64,000 nt of DNA from an uncultured Flavobacteriaceae bacterium (lineage in GTDB: Bacteria; Bacteroidota; Bacteroidia; Flavobacteriales; Flavobacteriaceae): the NCBI GenBank assembly GCA_947502635.1, contig CANNAN010000006.1, positions 186,001 to 250,000 of the forward strand, in the 5' to 3' direction. How positions within the stretch are numbered: the stretch's first letter is position 1; each line of letters starts with the position of its first letter. Below the pieces are notes generated by a model that saw only the letters and a program-made list of their open reading frames with translations, ran no database searches and had not been told where the DNA came from. A program made the translations under genes and the position numbers. Below are positions 43,801 to 52,245 of the stretch, piece by piece.

Positions 43801-46581
43801 AGCATCATAAAAAATTTGCTTTCCTTTTAAAATTTCTGAAGTCAGTTTTTCTGAAGAAACTGTAGCTATAGTTTTTATTAAGGTAAGCGTATTGCTTCCA
43901 TTGTTTATCATGTCTTCTGCATCAAACACGGAAACAGATCTATCCATGAAGTTTTTAACGAAAACATGATTGTTGGCATTTATAGCTATGCCTTGGGGAG
44001 ATTTCCCTACTTGTTGTTTTTGAATTTCTATACCAGTAATAGGATCCATAATAATAAGTTCATTATTCCCTTGCATGGTTATAAAAATATAATTTCCATT
44101 TGGAGAATATAATGCAGATGAAGGTTGTGAATGGTTGTCTATATCTATTCGGTCGTTAAAAAACTCTGTATCATTGGTAATGTCTATTTTTGAAATAGCT
44201 GTTCGTACAGCATTATCAAAGGTTAACGCTTTTCCATCTCGAGTTAAACCTCTTAAAATATTATCTTTTTTAGCAACACTCCATGCCCTGTTTTCGGTTG
44301 GGTGAATGGTAATACCCGAAACATAATTTGGAATACCTCTGGCTTGATTCCCATTATCTGAAGTTGTAGTATCAAGATCTAATTTTATAGTATTGCTAAG
44401 ACTCAAATCATCTACATTTACATGCCACACTTCGCCATGACTTGGAGAAGAAATAAATTTAGTAACTAAAAGTTCTTTACCGTTTGCTGTAATAGCTAAG
44501 GCTCTAGGGGTGCTTCCAACTTTTAAAGTGTTTTTAATACTTTGTGTATCTACATCTAATTCTACTATCTCATTAAAACCAAAACTAGAAATAAAAGCTT
44601 TATCTTTTTTAGGAGTAAAAACGATTCCGTAAGGTTGTGACCCTTTTTTTAAGTTAATTTTTTTGAGTACAGTACCTGCTGAAGAAATAATGGCGACTTG
44701 GTCGTCGTCTCTTAAGGTAACCCATGCATTTCCTAATTTATCTATGGCAATATTTATAGGGTCTGTACCAACAGGGATTTCTTTTTTTACATCTAAAGTT
44801 GTATTATCAATTTGAGTTACTGTGTTATTATCGGGATTAGCAACCCAAACGATATTTTGTGTTTCGTCAATGGCTATGGGTTCAGATTGTGTTGGCAAAT
44901 CTGTTATCGCTTCATTTATAACGACTATGGATTTAGAAAATACAGAAAAACCTCCGTTTCCATCCGATACTTGGACTTGAATAGTGTGATTTCCAGGCTT
45001 AGAGAAAGTATGAGATGTTGTATTTGAGCTATTAAAAGGACTGTCATCACTACCATCTCCAAAACGCCAACGGTAACTTAATGGGTTTTCTTCAGGATCT
45101 GAAGCTATTGCTTTAAGCGTAACAGGGGTGTCCTTAACAATTGGGGAAGGCAAACTAATGTCTAAATTTGAAATTTCTGGAGATTTATTAGATGTATCTC
45201 CTCCAGTTGTAAAATAAAAAAGGTATTCTTTAATACCGTTACCAACAGCATCTTTAATACCGTCTTCAATAAATTTTACCTGATAAGTTGTATTAGGTAA
45301 TAAAGGCTCTTTAGGTGCATAATTAATCACCTGATAAGATGTAGAAGATATATCTCCTTTAATTGGAGTGCCTCCTAGGGGGCTTACTTCTACAGTTTCA
45401 TCGTTTATCGTTAAATCATTTAAAGTTTCATTAATTACAAATCCAATGGTACTAGTTATGGGTAAATTAATTTCATCAGCTTTTGGAAAATGATGACCTA
45501 CATATGGAGGATTATTGTCCAATCCGTCTTGATGTGCGAAAATTGAAGTTTTATCGTCACCACTTGCTACTAAAATATGACCTATTGGCATCCATTGATT
45601 ATCTATAAATTGAACTATTTCATCTGATGAAGGTGGAGAAAATTCATGTTCAACTTCCATTTTTTCAAAATTGTATTTTACACCTCTATCGAAGCGTCCT
45701 GTGAACCCAAATTCATCCTGAAAAGTCATATATCTACCTAATGTGATTTCATCAGAATGCAATGAAAAACTTTCTTTTACATTTGTGGGGTCATTAATAT
45801 CAAAACCAACTAAGCTACTAGGACCATCGTTTCCAGACATAAAAACTAAATTATTTCTCCATACCTGGAATCCTGTACTATATTGTTCGTGAGGTACATC
45901 TTCTCCAAATGCCCCTAGAAATTTAATATTTTTAGGGTCTCCAAAGTCGAAAGCACTAATTTGCCCAGTTTGAGGCGCATAAAAAACGTAATTACCCATT
46001 CTTAAAACGACATCTGGGGTTGAAATATCAATAGGGATTTCTCCAACTTCTTCGCCCGATCTCATATCGAAAACTCTTTTCCCTACTATGGTATGCGGAA
46101 AGGTTTCTAGATTATCGTAATGGGCATTTCCTTCCTCAACAGTGTATAAAACATCTGATTCTGTTATTGGTTTTGGATCAAGCATATCAGATAAATCTAA
46201 ATATTTATAGCCTGTTCCTTGTACTTCTGGAACGGAATATTCGCGATAGTACAAATCGTTAATTTTCCACCATCTGTGTCCATTATTGGCAGCATCTCTA
46301 TCTTGAATTTTTTTAGGAGCGGTAGGGTTGGAGATATCCCAAATACCAGTTCCTGCTTGTCCGGAAATCATCATCCAATTTCTGTGGTAGGTATTTATGC
46401 GATCTCCCTCTGGGAAATTTGATAGAAAAGTACCAGCAGGCCATGTTTGAGTGGTCATTTCTGGGCCTTTTTTACCATCAAAAAATAATATATTAAATTT
46501 TACAAAAGCTGCGAATGTGAAGAAGCATAAGACTAGTGTGGTTATTATGCCTATTCTTTTTTTTAAAGATTGTTTTACCAT
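40864..46581 (-). CDS. Giant surface di-haem cytochrome c with beta-propellers, CBM3 and T9SS signal
   Basis: A 1905-residue secreted protein with an N-terminal membrane or signal segment. Domains in order: a propeller-like region (about 50-370), a Big_5 Ig-like domain (370-465), a PKD domain (470-555, YRWRFGDGSDDS), a YVTN-type propeller (555-925), then a di-haem cytochrome c peroxidase-like region with CATCH (940-944) and CASCH (1072-1076). After these come an Ig-like domain, a ThuA/GATase-like domain (about 1320-1480), further Ig-like parts, a CBM3 (about 1665-1808, ending TLYKEGTLVWGIEP) and a T9SS sorting domain. CBM3 usually binds cellulose or chitin. A surface oxidase or electron-transfer enzyme targeted to polysaccharide is a reasonable inference. 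The nearby GH16 genes support a polysaccharide context. Confidence 0.82.
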   Translation of the reverse strand: MVKQSLKKRIGIITTLVLCFFTFAAFVKFNILFFDGKKGPEMTTQTWPAGTFLSNFPEGDRINTYHRNWMMISGQAGTGIWDISNPTAPKKIQDRDAANNGHRWWKINDLYYREYSVPEVQGTGYKYLDLSDMLDPKPITESDVLYTVEEGNAHYDNLETFPHTIVGKRVFDMRSGEEVGEIPIDISTPDVVLRMGNYVFYAPQTGQISAFDFGDPKNIKFLGAFGEDVPHEQYSTGFQVWRNNLVFMSGNDGPSSLVGFDINDPTNVKESFSLHSDEITLGRYMTFQDEFGFTGRFDRGVKYNFEKMEVEHEFSPPSSDEIVQFIDNQWMPIGHILVASGDDKTSIFAHQDGLDNNPPYVGHHFPKADEINLPITSTIGFVINETLNDLTINDETVEVSPLGGTPIKGDISSTSYQVINYAPKEPLLPNTTYQVKFIEDGIKDAVGNGIKEYLFYFTTGGDTSNKSPEISNLDISLPSPIVKDTPVTLKAIASDPEENPLSYRWRFGDGSDDSPFNSSNTTSHTFSKPGNHTIQVQVSDGNGGFSVFSKSIVVINEAITDLPTQSEPIAIDETQNIVWVANPDNNTVTQIDNTTLDVKKEIPVGTDPINIAIDKLGNAWVTLRDDDQVAIISSAGTVLKKINLKKGSQPYGIVFTPKKDKAFISSFGFNEIVELDVDTQSIKNTLKVGSTPRALAITANGKELLVTKFISSPSHGEVWHVNVDDLSLSNTIKLDLDTTTSDNGNQARGIPNYVSGITIHPTENRAWSVAKKDNILRGLTRDGKALTFDNAVRTAISKIDITNDTEFFNDRIDIDNHSQPSSALYSPNGNYIFITMQGNNELIIMDPITGIEIQKQQVGKSPQGIAINANNHVFVKNFMDRSVSVFDAEDMINNGSNTLTLIKTIATVSSEKLTSEILKGKQIFYDASDFRMGTDGYTSCATCHIDGGQDGRIWDFTARGEGLRNTITLIGRRGTGHGNVHWSANFDEIQDFENDIRAHFKGQGFLSNADFNESTRALSLGIKKAGKSEDLDALTAYVNSLEDYEISPFRSDNESLTAEASNGKALFETLKCASCHGGNDFTDSALGRMHDVGTIINTSGNRLRKELMGIDVPSLKGLWNTAPYLHDGSAKTIAEIFTEKNTSNSHTQAELSTTQISELEAYLLQLDRNEQGFTNSTELEMSSPVNDQHATKDEDIPLSVKTNISGITKVQYFIDNELFSEVTTAPFEDVWQPIIWKDYKIRAKAFYNNNKTASVTPEVNFKFKSTVKALFVVGDKNNLSSDDLQIKSRLEQKIGFTTTLMNDEDATGPGVANPFNIVLISSTVDPGVLGNDLEASRVPLITWDPFMYGKLKMVDGAFNEGYGFTKNATNEVTLNLPNHPISSNLGNNTNMYNISLTLPFGVPEEEALIFAESDGKPIMFGYESGDAGVLSRRLAFPLRDQFVHLVSNEGWQLFESAVIWTLYGGNETDPILPLPDTFFKKPLEGDLINLPLEIDFNTLGWDIPSNSYRLRFLIDGNDRGFIASEGEFTDGTSLPDGEHTLTLQMERTDGSITNLGETINVKVTSDPLPKNPSAIFEYPKNGDLTNTSFDLEFSLLKFELENGNAIEFFIDNVSQGKYTTLDPIPVTLEEDDHTLKLVLLDASGSKFGDEAEISITAIKDYDQNTNSEYKVYYYNNSPSSSGASMNPVLQIENTTDSSEELKDFTIKYWYSPDASEDMEFNVDYSQISGVEGTFVEAGATSYLELSFTDASGTMLPKSKTGIIQTRSHLVNYQSLDQSNDYSFREEQKSFGLNPKITLYKEGTLVWGIEPKPSVFNKLVFANENESIGSKISYECFNKTLTVVNNSSPSKKSFYISDLNGRIVKRFTHDSEKTTINLSRLNSGIYLVYHYTTEGVIKSKKIVVCD

Positions 46582-47024
46582 TTTATTTAATTATAGATTT
46601 GTTCATTTAAAATAATTTACAACGTAATGTTTATCATAATTCATAATAATTTAAGAAAAGGCTTATTTTATATGTACGTAAAATATTGTTTTTTGAGATC
46701 TAGATGTAATACATAAAGTGCAGGTTTTTTGTTGTCCTTAAATTATTGTGATTTTTTTTGATTTGTAATTATTTGATAATAAGTATTGAATAGTAGAAGA
46801 TGGCGTTTTATAAGTTCTGTTATTCAAGCAAAATAAATTTTTAAAAAGAGTGTTTTCTTGTTTTACTGTATCTGGAGAGAGTCTATATTTGGATTTTTTC
46901 GCTTGTATGTGAACATTACAAATAGTCATTGTACTATTTTATAATGCTGTATTAGTTGACAAGCTAGAAGCATATTTTTATTGCTTAAAGATGTGTTATT
47001 TATAGATGAATTAACGAAAAAGAT

Positions 47025-47105
47025 TCTAGAATAATAGCCGATTTGGAAGGTGTTGAAAGCGTAAATAGTTCGCATATTAGTGAGGCTATAGATTGTGAGG
47101 GGTAG
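47025..47105 (+). pseudogene. Decayed copy of the 3' end of comM
   Basis: Translated in frame, the bases read SRIIADLEGV, then ESVNSSHISEAI, a gap, and CEG-stop. The real ComM end is SRTIADLEGV, then VEVNGSHISEAI, a five-residue piece, and DREGWLG. Eighteen of 22 aligned residues agree before a 15-base deletion, and the Trp codon has become TAG. Weak similarity continues past the stop (GAAAATT and TCAATTAA blocks). The rest of the gene is absent, so this is a relic of duplication or of an insertion into comM's 3' end. Confidence 0.75.
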
Positions 47106-47181
47106 GATCGTTAATTTTACGAAAATTGATATCTCAATTAAAAATAGAACAACAGTGTTTAATAATATTAGTTAACTAAAT

Positions 47182-47216
47182 AAAGCCTCAACAACATAAG
47201 TTGTTGAGGTTTTAAT
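47182..47216. terminator. Terminator downstream of the minus-strand GH16 gene
   Basis: CCTCAACAAC-ATAA-GTTGTTGAGG is flanked by TAAAG and TTTTAATTT, a perfect 10-base stem that can act on either strand. Confidence 0.85.
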
Positions 47217-47245
47217 TTATAATTGTTTTCTAAAACAGGAAAAAG

Positions 47246-48802
47246 TTAATTCTTAATGAACTTTGCAAAAGAGCTTTCACCATTTTCTTGTTTAACAGAT
47301 ATAAGATAAACTCCGGTAGCTAGTGTGCTTACATCTATATTGTTTGCGTTTTTACTATTTATTATTACTTTTTGTTTTTGAACTCCCATTAAATCGTAAA
47401 TAATAACTTCAGATGTATCGGTAACAATACCTTCAATTGTAATTTTATTAGAAGCTGGATTTGGATGCACAACAAAATCTAAATCGATATCCTTAGCATT
47501 ATCTATATCTTTGATATTACTTTTAATCGCATTAGAAGATTTTGATGAGTTCCCACTAAATAGCCATTGCTGGTTAGCATTATTGTTACTTGAAGCCCAT
47601 AAAAATAGGTTTTGAAGATTAGCACCTCCATTACCACCATCAATTGAGAATCCCGAGGCATTTCGTTTTTCTAAACGGAATTTTCCACCTCCTACATTAA
47701 CTTTTTTCCAATGCTGATTTTGATTATTATTCGTGCAAGACCATAATTTTACATTTTGGCCATTTGCACCTCCATTTCCACCATCTAAGCAATGATTTGT
47801 ATTCTTTTTCTTATATGAATAAAAACCATTTCCTCTATTGATTTCAACCCATTGTTGATTGACATTATTGTTATTTGAAGCCCATAAATAAACATTTTGA
47901 TTATTTGCGCTTCCATTGTTACCATCTATAGAAAAACCGTTCGCATTTCCTTTTCGCATAGTTACTACATTATCGACAGCACCGCTATTATCATCCTCTA
48001 ATTTCCAGGTTTTAACCCAATCAACTCTCATGGTATTGATAGAATTATTATTCAAGTCAGATTTAATAGCAAGACCACCAAGCCAAGAAGCATCATTTGT
48101 CCATAAATCCCATATTAAATTTAAATTTCTAGTAAAATCTCTAGCAGAAACGACCTTACCAGCTGGTTGTCCATTTAAATAAAATTGAATGTTTTTTGCA
48201 TCTTTCCACCAAACACCTACAACTTGAAATTCCTCATTCCATTTTACGCCTTTTCCTGGAGTCCCATCAGGAAGGTTTCTATTGTCAAAGTTGTCTGCCA
48301 TTCTTTTTGTATCTCCATTTACGACATGGAAATATTGAGAATTCATTGTCCATGGAAAATTGGGTTGACATCCACATGATGGTTTGGAGTTATTTTCGAT
48401 AATATCAATCTCGTCTCTATTGTTAATATCTCCGTTATTCATCCAAAATGTATTATAAGCTGAAATGTGAGCCGTTTTTATTCTAGATTCGGTGTACATG
48501 GGGTATTTTATTTGAGCTTTAGATTGAACTCTGGAAGTCTTAAACCATCTAGCGCCACCAGTAAGCGTTGCTTTAATTCTTAATTCTCCGTTTGTAAATT
48601 GAGCATTTTCAGCAGCCATTTGAACAGGCTCACCATAGTTCCATAAAGGCTTAATCCATTTACCTGGTGTCCATTCTCCATTAACACCATCTGTTAATTG
48701 AGTAACCGCAACCCATTTTTTTCCAGCGGGGGGAGTTGGTTGAGCTATAACTGAAGTTAAAGTTATAACTATTAATAACAGGCTAAGTTTCATTTTTTTC
48801 AT
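47246..48802 (-). CDS. GH16 endo-glycanase with ricin-type CBM13 and T9SS signal
   Basis: A 518-residue secreted enzyme. The GH16 domain (about residues 25-270) has the catalytic motif EIDIIE (Glu131, Asp133, Glu136) and aromatic residues near it (YNTFWMNNGD). The RVQSKAQIKYPMYTESRIK segment resembles agarase/porphyranase-type members. A ricin-type beta-trefoil (about 285-420) shows three repeats ending QQW, QHW and QQW. A T9SS sorting domain closes the protein (FVVHPNPASNK onward). Its modules differ from those of the other GH16 enzyme at 34698, so the two probably act on different parts of the polysaccharide. Confidence 0.88.
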   Translation of the reverse strand: MKKMKLSLLLIVITLTSVIAQPTPPAGKKWVAVTQLTDGVNGEWTPGKWIKPLWNYGEPVQMAAENAQFTNGELRIKATLTGGARWFKTSRVQSKAQIKYPMYTESRIKTAHISAYNTFWMNNGDINNRDEIDIIENNSKPSCGCQPNFPWTMNSQYFHVVNGDTKRMADNFDNRNLPDGTPGKGVKWNEEFQVVGVWWKDAKNIQFYLNGQPAGKVVSARDFTRNLNLIWDLWTNDASWLGGLAIKSDLNNNSINTMRVDWVKTWKLEDDNSGAVDNVVTMRKGNANGFSIDGNNGSANNQNVYLWASNNNNVNQQWVEINRGNGFYSYKKKNTNHCLDGGNGGANGQNVKLWSCTNNNQNQHWKKVNVGGGKFRLEKRNASGFSIDGGNGGANLQNLFLWASSNNNANQQWLFSGNSSKSSNAIKSNIKDIDNAKDIDLDFVVHPNPASNKITIEGIVTDTSEVIIYDLMGVQKQKVIINSKNANNIDVSTLATGVYLISVKQENGESSFAKFIKN

Positions 48803-49578
48803 AATATTTAGTTTAAAAGGTTAAGGGGGGCAAACTAATGTCTTTACATTAGTAAGTATTATTTATATAAGTTAATCGCCAAATGTATAAAGTAAATTCT
48901 GTTTAAATTGATTTCATAACTTGACAAAAACTAGATTTCATGTAGTTTTTTCAATATAATAATTGAAAATATAATCTTACTAAATAATACAAACATCGAT
49001 AAAATATGTATTTCTTGGAGTTTTTGTTAAGTAAATAACTTGTTTGGCTAAATGCCTTGGTGATTTTTAATGTTTTTTATTTTAATTGACATTTTAGTGT
49101 CTTCTAAAAAAAAAATCTGATAATAAAAAAGGAGAAATTGCTGTAAATATTAAGAAATGTGTAGCGAAAATTAAAGAGATTTCCAGCTTGTTTAAAGAAT
49201 CTGATTTTATGTCTTAAAGATGAAACGCAAACCCAAATAAATGCCTAAATATTGAGCGATTTTGTGAATATAGAAGTTTTATGAAATAATTGTGAAAACA
49301 AGATTCATTCCTTAGTTCATTTCTATAATAGTCATAAAAGGTACAAACTCTGAATAATCTATTTTTTTATTATCATAAGTTATTAATCTAAATAACAGTC
49401 AATTAGTTTTTTTTATTATCTTTAACATCTCTACATCAGGTGTTTATGCATCATGTTGGTCCTTTTTAATAGCAAAGATTCATTTCTCTCACTAAATATG
49501 AATAAACTGGAATCATGTATTCTGGTTATCTAATTTGTGTTGCAGATAGTTATGTTTAACAAACTTTAATTAATAATT
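48803..49578. other. Long AT-rich intergenic region
   Basis: No gene with family features was seen. An open run without start (49098-49217, ending SSLFKESDFMS) might be a relic gene tail but is within what chance gives in AT-rich DNA. Promoters for the flanking divergent genes must lie here. Confidence 0.5.
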
Positions 49579-50217
49579 ATGAAAAATTTAATGCTATTTA
49601 TTATGATTGCGGCTATGTTTACAGCTTGTAATCAAAAACCAAAGGAAGTTGCAAGTGTTCCTAATCCAGAACCAGAAGTAAAAGTAGTAGATCCAACATG
49701 GCCAATGCCTGAAGGAGCTGCTGTTATTGAGCTTAGCAAGACAGAAGTTTCAAGAGAAGGCGAGCTAATAGAAGGAAATATAACTTTGAAAGGACTAACA
49801 CTCTTAAAGGATAGTATATTTTCTGGAGATTTTAATGATGCTATTCCACTTATTATTACTGCTAAAATAACTAATAATGAGGTTGCAAAATTCCGAGACG
49901 GTCTTAGTAATTATGAGCATCATGTAAGCATTAATAACATAGGAGCAGATGGTATATATTCATTTCCTATTGAACTGATTGGCTATAAATTAGGTACAAT
50001 ATCTATTGCACTTTCATGGAAATGGACTGTTGCAACAGAAGGCTGCTGTTCTATAGCTTTGTTAGCTGTTTTAGCAGGGTGTAAGAATAATACTGCTTGT
50101 ATTTGTGCTACATTGGCAGCTATGGCAGCACCAGGTTCCTGGTGTTGTAGTATACACCCAAAGATGTTCAGGTATTATTGGGGTTTTTATGGATGCACTG
50201 GTCCATCACCTTATTAA
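49579..50217 (+). CDS. Lipoprotein with cysteine-rich hydrophobic C-terminal tail
   Basis: A 212-residue lipoprotein (MFTACNQK). The middle part (about 45-145) looks like a beta-sandwich. The last 60 residues are unusual: eight cysteines (including two CC pairs and a CIC) among hydrophobic and aromatic residues, ending YYWGFYGCTGPSPY. I recognise no family. Possible roles are a metal-binding or disulfide-rich surface tail, or a substrate of a modifying enzyme not in view. A tiny open frame and a terminator follow directly. Confidence 0.65.
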   Translation: MKNLMLFIMIAAMFTACNQKPKEVASVPNPEPEVKVVDPTWPMPEGAAVIELSKTEVSREGELIEGNITLKGLTLLKDSIFSGDFNDAIPLIITAKITNNEVAKFRDGLSNYEHHVSINNIGADGIYSFPIELIGYKLGTISIALSWKWTVATEGCCSIALLAVLAGCKNNTACICATLAAMAAPGSWCCSIHPKMFRYYWGFYGCTGPSPY

Positions 50218-50221
50218 AGAA

Positions 50222-50284
50222 ATGGAAAAGAACGATTTATTAGATATGATACATGTTGAGCTAGCTAAAGTTAATTATAGTTAG
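50222..50284 (+). CDS. Possible 20-residue small protein
   Basis: The frame MEKNDLLDMIHVELAKVNYS starts 4 bases after the lipoprotein's stop codon and ends 12 bases before a strong terminator, so it would be on the same transcript. The peptide is a potential amphipathic helix. The size and lack of comparison make it uncertain. Confidence 0.25.
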   Translation: MEKNDLLDMIHVELAKVNYS

Positions 50285-50296
50285 TTCGATATTAGA

Positions 50297-50333
50297 AAAG
50301 TCTGAAGTATAAAAATGCTTCAGACTTTTTTTT
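50297..50333 (+). terminator. Intrinsic terminator after the cysteine-rich lipoprotein gene
   Basis: AAGTCTGAAG, a 9-base loop and CTTCAGACTT are followed by a run of T. Confidence 0.9.
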
Positions 50334-50805
50334 GAAAGAATCTACCCATTTTTTTGTTTTTGTTGTATTTAAAGAATGTAGCTTTGGAAATATTTACAAT
50401 CAATGAAAGAAATCAAGGCTAACTGTACAGGTGAAGAATTAAAAATTTACACACTAATTTTTTGGCTATTTACGGTTTATTTGAATAGAAATTTTAAATA
50501 GACTATATAAAATCAAAAATATGAACAAGTAATTTTGATAAAATCCATCAAGAATTTAAAAAATATAATGATTGTGAAAATATTCTTATAATTTCGTTGT
50601 GCGTTGTATATCAATTATATATGAATATTTATATCAATTTGTTATTTAAATAGGTAAAAGCATTTTTATTAAGTGATCATAAATATGATGTTTTGAAGAA
50701 AAATCTAAATAGAGAATTGTGTCGTATTTTAAATAGTAAGTTTTACTGACTCAAAAATGAAGTTATTATCTACAAGCTATAAATATTTGTTTAGAGTTAC
50801 TATTA

Positions 50806-50902
50806 GTATACAGAATAGAAACTGTTTTAATATAAGGTTAAAAGTATTTTTGAAGGGGCTTTCTTTAATATAAATCCTTTAAGCAGTTTCTATTCTGTAT
50901 AC
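50806..50902. repeat. 97-base element with perfect 19-base inverted ends
   Basis: GTATACAGAATAGAAACTG (50806-50824) is repeated exactly as its complement at 50884-50902, with a 59-base centre. The size and perfect ends suggest a miniature inverted-repeat element or a strong transcript hairpin. It lies 85 bases before the DUF2891 gene. Confidence 0.6.
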
Positions 50903-50987
50903 CTGTTATTTTATAAAGAGAACCTATCATATTAAAAATGTGTTCATTGTTGTCTAATTTTAAGAATTCAATCCCTAAATTTACAGT

Positions 50988-52121
50988 ATGCAAAAATATA
51001 CCATACTATTAGCGATAGCGTTGATCTTTGGCTGTAATACTTCAAAAGAAGAACAACAAAAAGAGGAACTTGTTTTAGCCGTAAATTCAACCTCCAATGA
51101 TGCTGAAATTCACGATGTCCCAAGACTCAATTTAGAAGGAGCCAATACATTGGTGAAGTTACCTTTGCACTGTATGAATACAGAGTATCCAAACAGGTTG
51201 TCTCAAACTTTAGGGGGAGACGAAGATTTAAAAACACCGAGTATATTACATCCAGCTTTCTATGGGTGTTTTGATTGGCATTCGGCTGTTCACGGACATT
51301 GGAGTTTAGTGAGTTTACTAAAGTTGTTTCCAGAAATGGATAAAGCGGAGACTATTAAAGAAAAATTACTTCAAAATATATCAAAAGAAAATATAGAAGC
51401 AGAAGTTGCTTATTTTTTAGGTAAGCATAACAAGTCTTATGAGCGGACTTATGGTTGGGCCTGGTTACTAAAACTCGTAGAAGAAGTACATACATGGGAG
51501 GCGCCGATTGCCAGAGAATTAGAAAATAATTTACAGCCTATAACCGATTTAATTGTTGAAAAGTATATAGAGTTCCTTCCTAAGTTAAATTACCCTATCC
51601 GCGTAGGAGAACACCCAAATACTGCCTTCGGGCTCAGCTTTGCATGGGATTATGCTAATGCAGTTAATAATATTGTGCTAAAAGATTTAATAGAACAACG
51701 CGCTAAAGATTTTTATTTAAAAGATGCAGGTTGTCCGATAAATTGGGAGCCAGGAGGCTACGATTTTCTATCTCCTTGCTTAGAAGAGGCTGCCTTAATG
51801 AAACGTGTGCTAACTACTGCAGAATTTAAGGTATGGTTAAGCTTGTTTTTGCCACAATTAAGAGATAAGTATTTTGGATTGGAAACTGGAGAGGTATCAG
51901 ATAGAAAGGATGGAAAACTGGTGCATTTAGATGGTGTTAATTTTTCACGCGCCTGGAGTTTAAATAAGATTGCTAAGGGGTTGCCAGAATATGAACACCT
52001 TAAACAAATTGCAAATGATCATATAAATTATTCGTTACCAAGTATTGTAGACGATAGTTATGAGGGAGGGCATTGGCTAGGTAGTTTTGCTATTTATGCA
52101 TTAAATTCTGTTTCTGAATAG
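50988..52121 (+). CDS. DUF2891 family lipoprotein
   Basis: A 377-residue protein with a lipoprotein signal (LIFGCNTS). The body matches DUF2891: HCMNTEYPNRLSQTL, FYGCFDWHSAVHGHWSL and WEPGGYDFLSPCLEEA. The family has an alpha/alpha-barrel look with conserved His and Trp, as in some sugar epimerases or hydrolases, but no proven reaction is known to me. It precedes the Nramp-pxp run by about 125 bases on the same strand and could belong to that operon. Confidence 0.85.
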   Translation: MQKYTILLAIALIFGCNTSKEEQQKEELVLAVNSTSNDAEIHDVPRLNLEGANTLVKLPLHCMNTEYPNRLSQTLGGDEDLKTPSILHPAFYGCFDWHSAVHGHWSLVSLLKLFPEMDKAETIKEKLLQNISKENIEAEVAYFLGKHNKSYERTYGWAWLLKLVEEVHTWEAPIARELENNLQPITDLIVEKYIEFLPKLNYPIRVGEHPNTAFGLSFAWDYANAVNNIVLKDLIEQRAKDFYLKDAGCPINWEPGGYDFLSPCLEEAALMKRVLTTAEFKVWLSLFLPQLRDKYFGLETGEVSDRKDGKLVHLDGVNFSRAWSLNKIAKGLPEYEHLKQIANDHINYSLPSIVDDSYEGGHWLGSFAIYALNSVSE

Positions 52122-52245
52122 TAGTTAGAAAGGTATATCTGTATGGTTAAAATCTAAAAGAAGATATACGGTCTAAAAACAGTACTGTTTTATTACCCCA
52201 AATAAAGTAATATATTTAGACTTCATTCTTAAATTTTTAAGTAGT

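Larger units (their letters stand above)
46582..47245. other. Intergenic region with a decayed comM fragment
   Basis: The region contains the minus-strand promoter of the giant cytochrome gene, the comM 3' fragment and a terminator. The short minus-strand frame 46738-46929 has no family features. Confidence 0.55.
50218..50987. other. Long intergenic region with tiny frame, terminator and large inverted repeat
   Basis: Beyond the listed small frame (50222-50284), terminator and 97-base inverted repeat, no gene was seen. The bases from about 50340 to 50800 are AT-rich without recognised structure. Confidence 0.5.

Noticed and set aside
46738-46929. 63-codon minus-strand frame upstream of the giant cytochrome gene
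   Set aside because: Low-complexity AT-rich translation, no start context and no family feature.
49098-49217. Open run ending SSLFKESDFMS as a gene relic
   Set aside because: No start codon, about 40 codons in AT-rich DNA, no recognised similarity; chance is a sufficient explanation.
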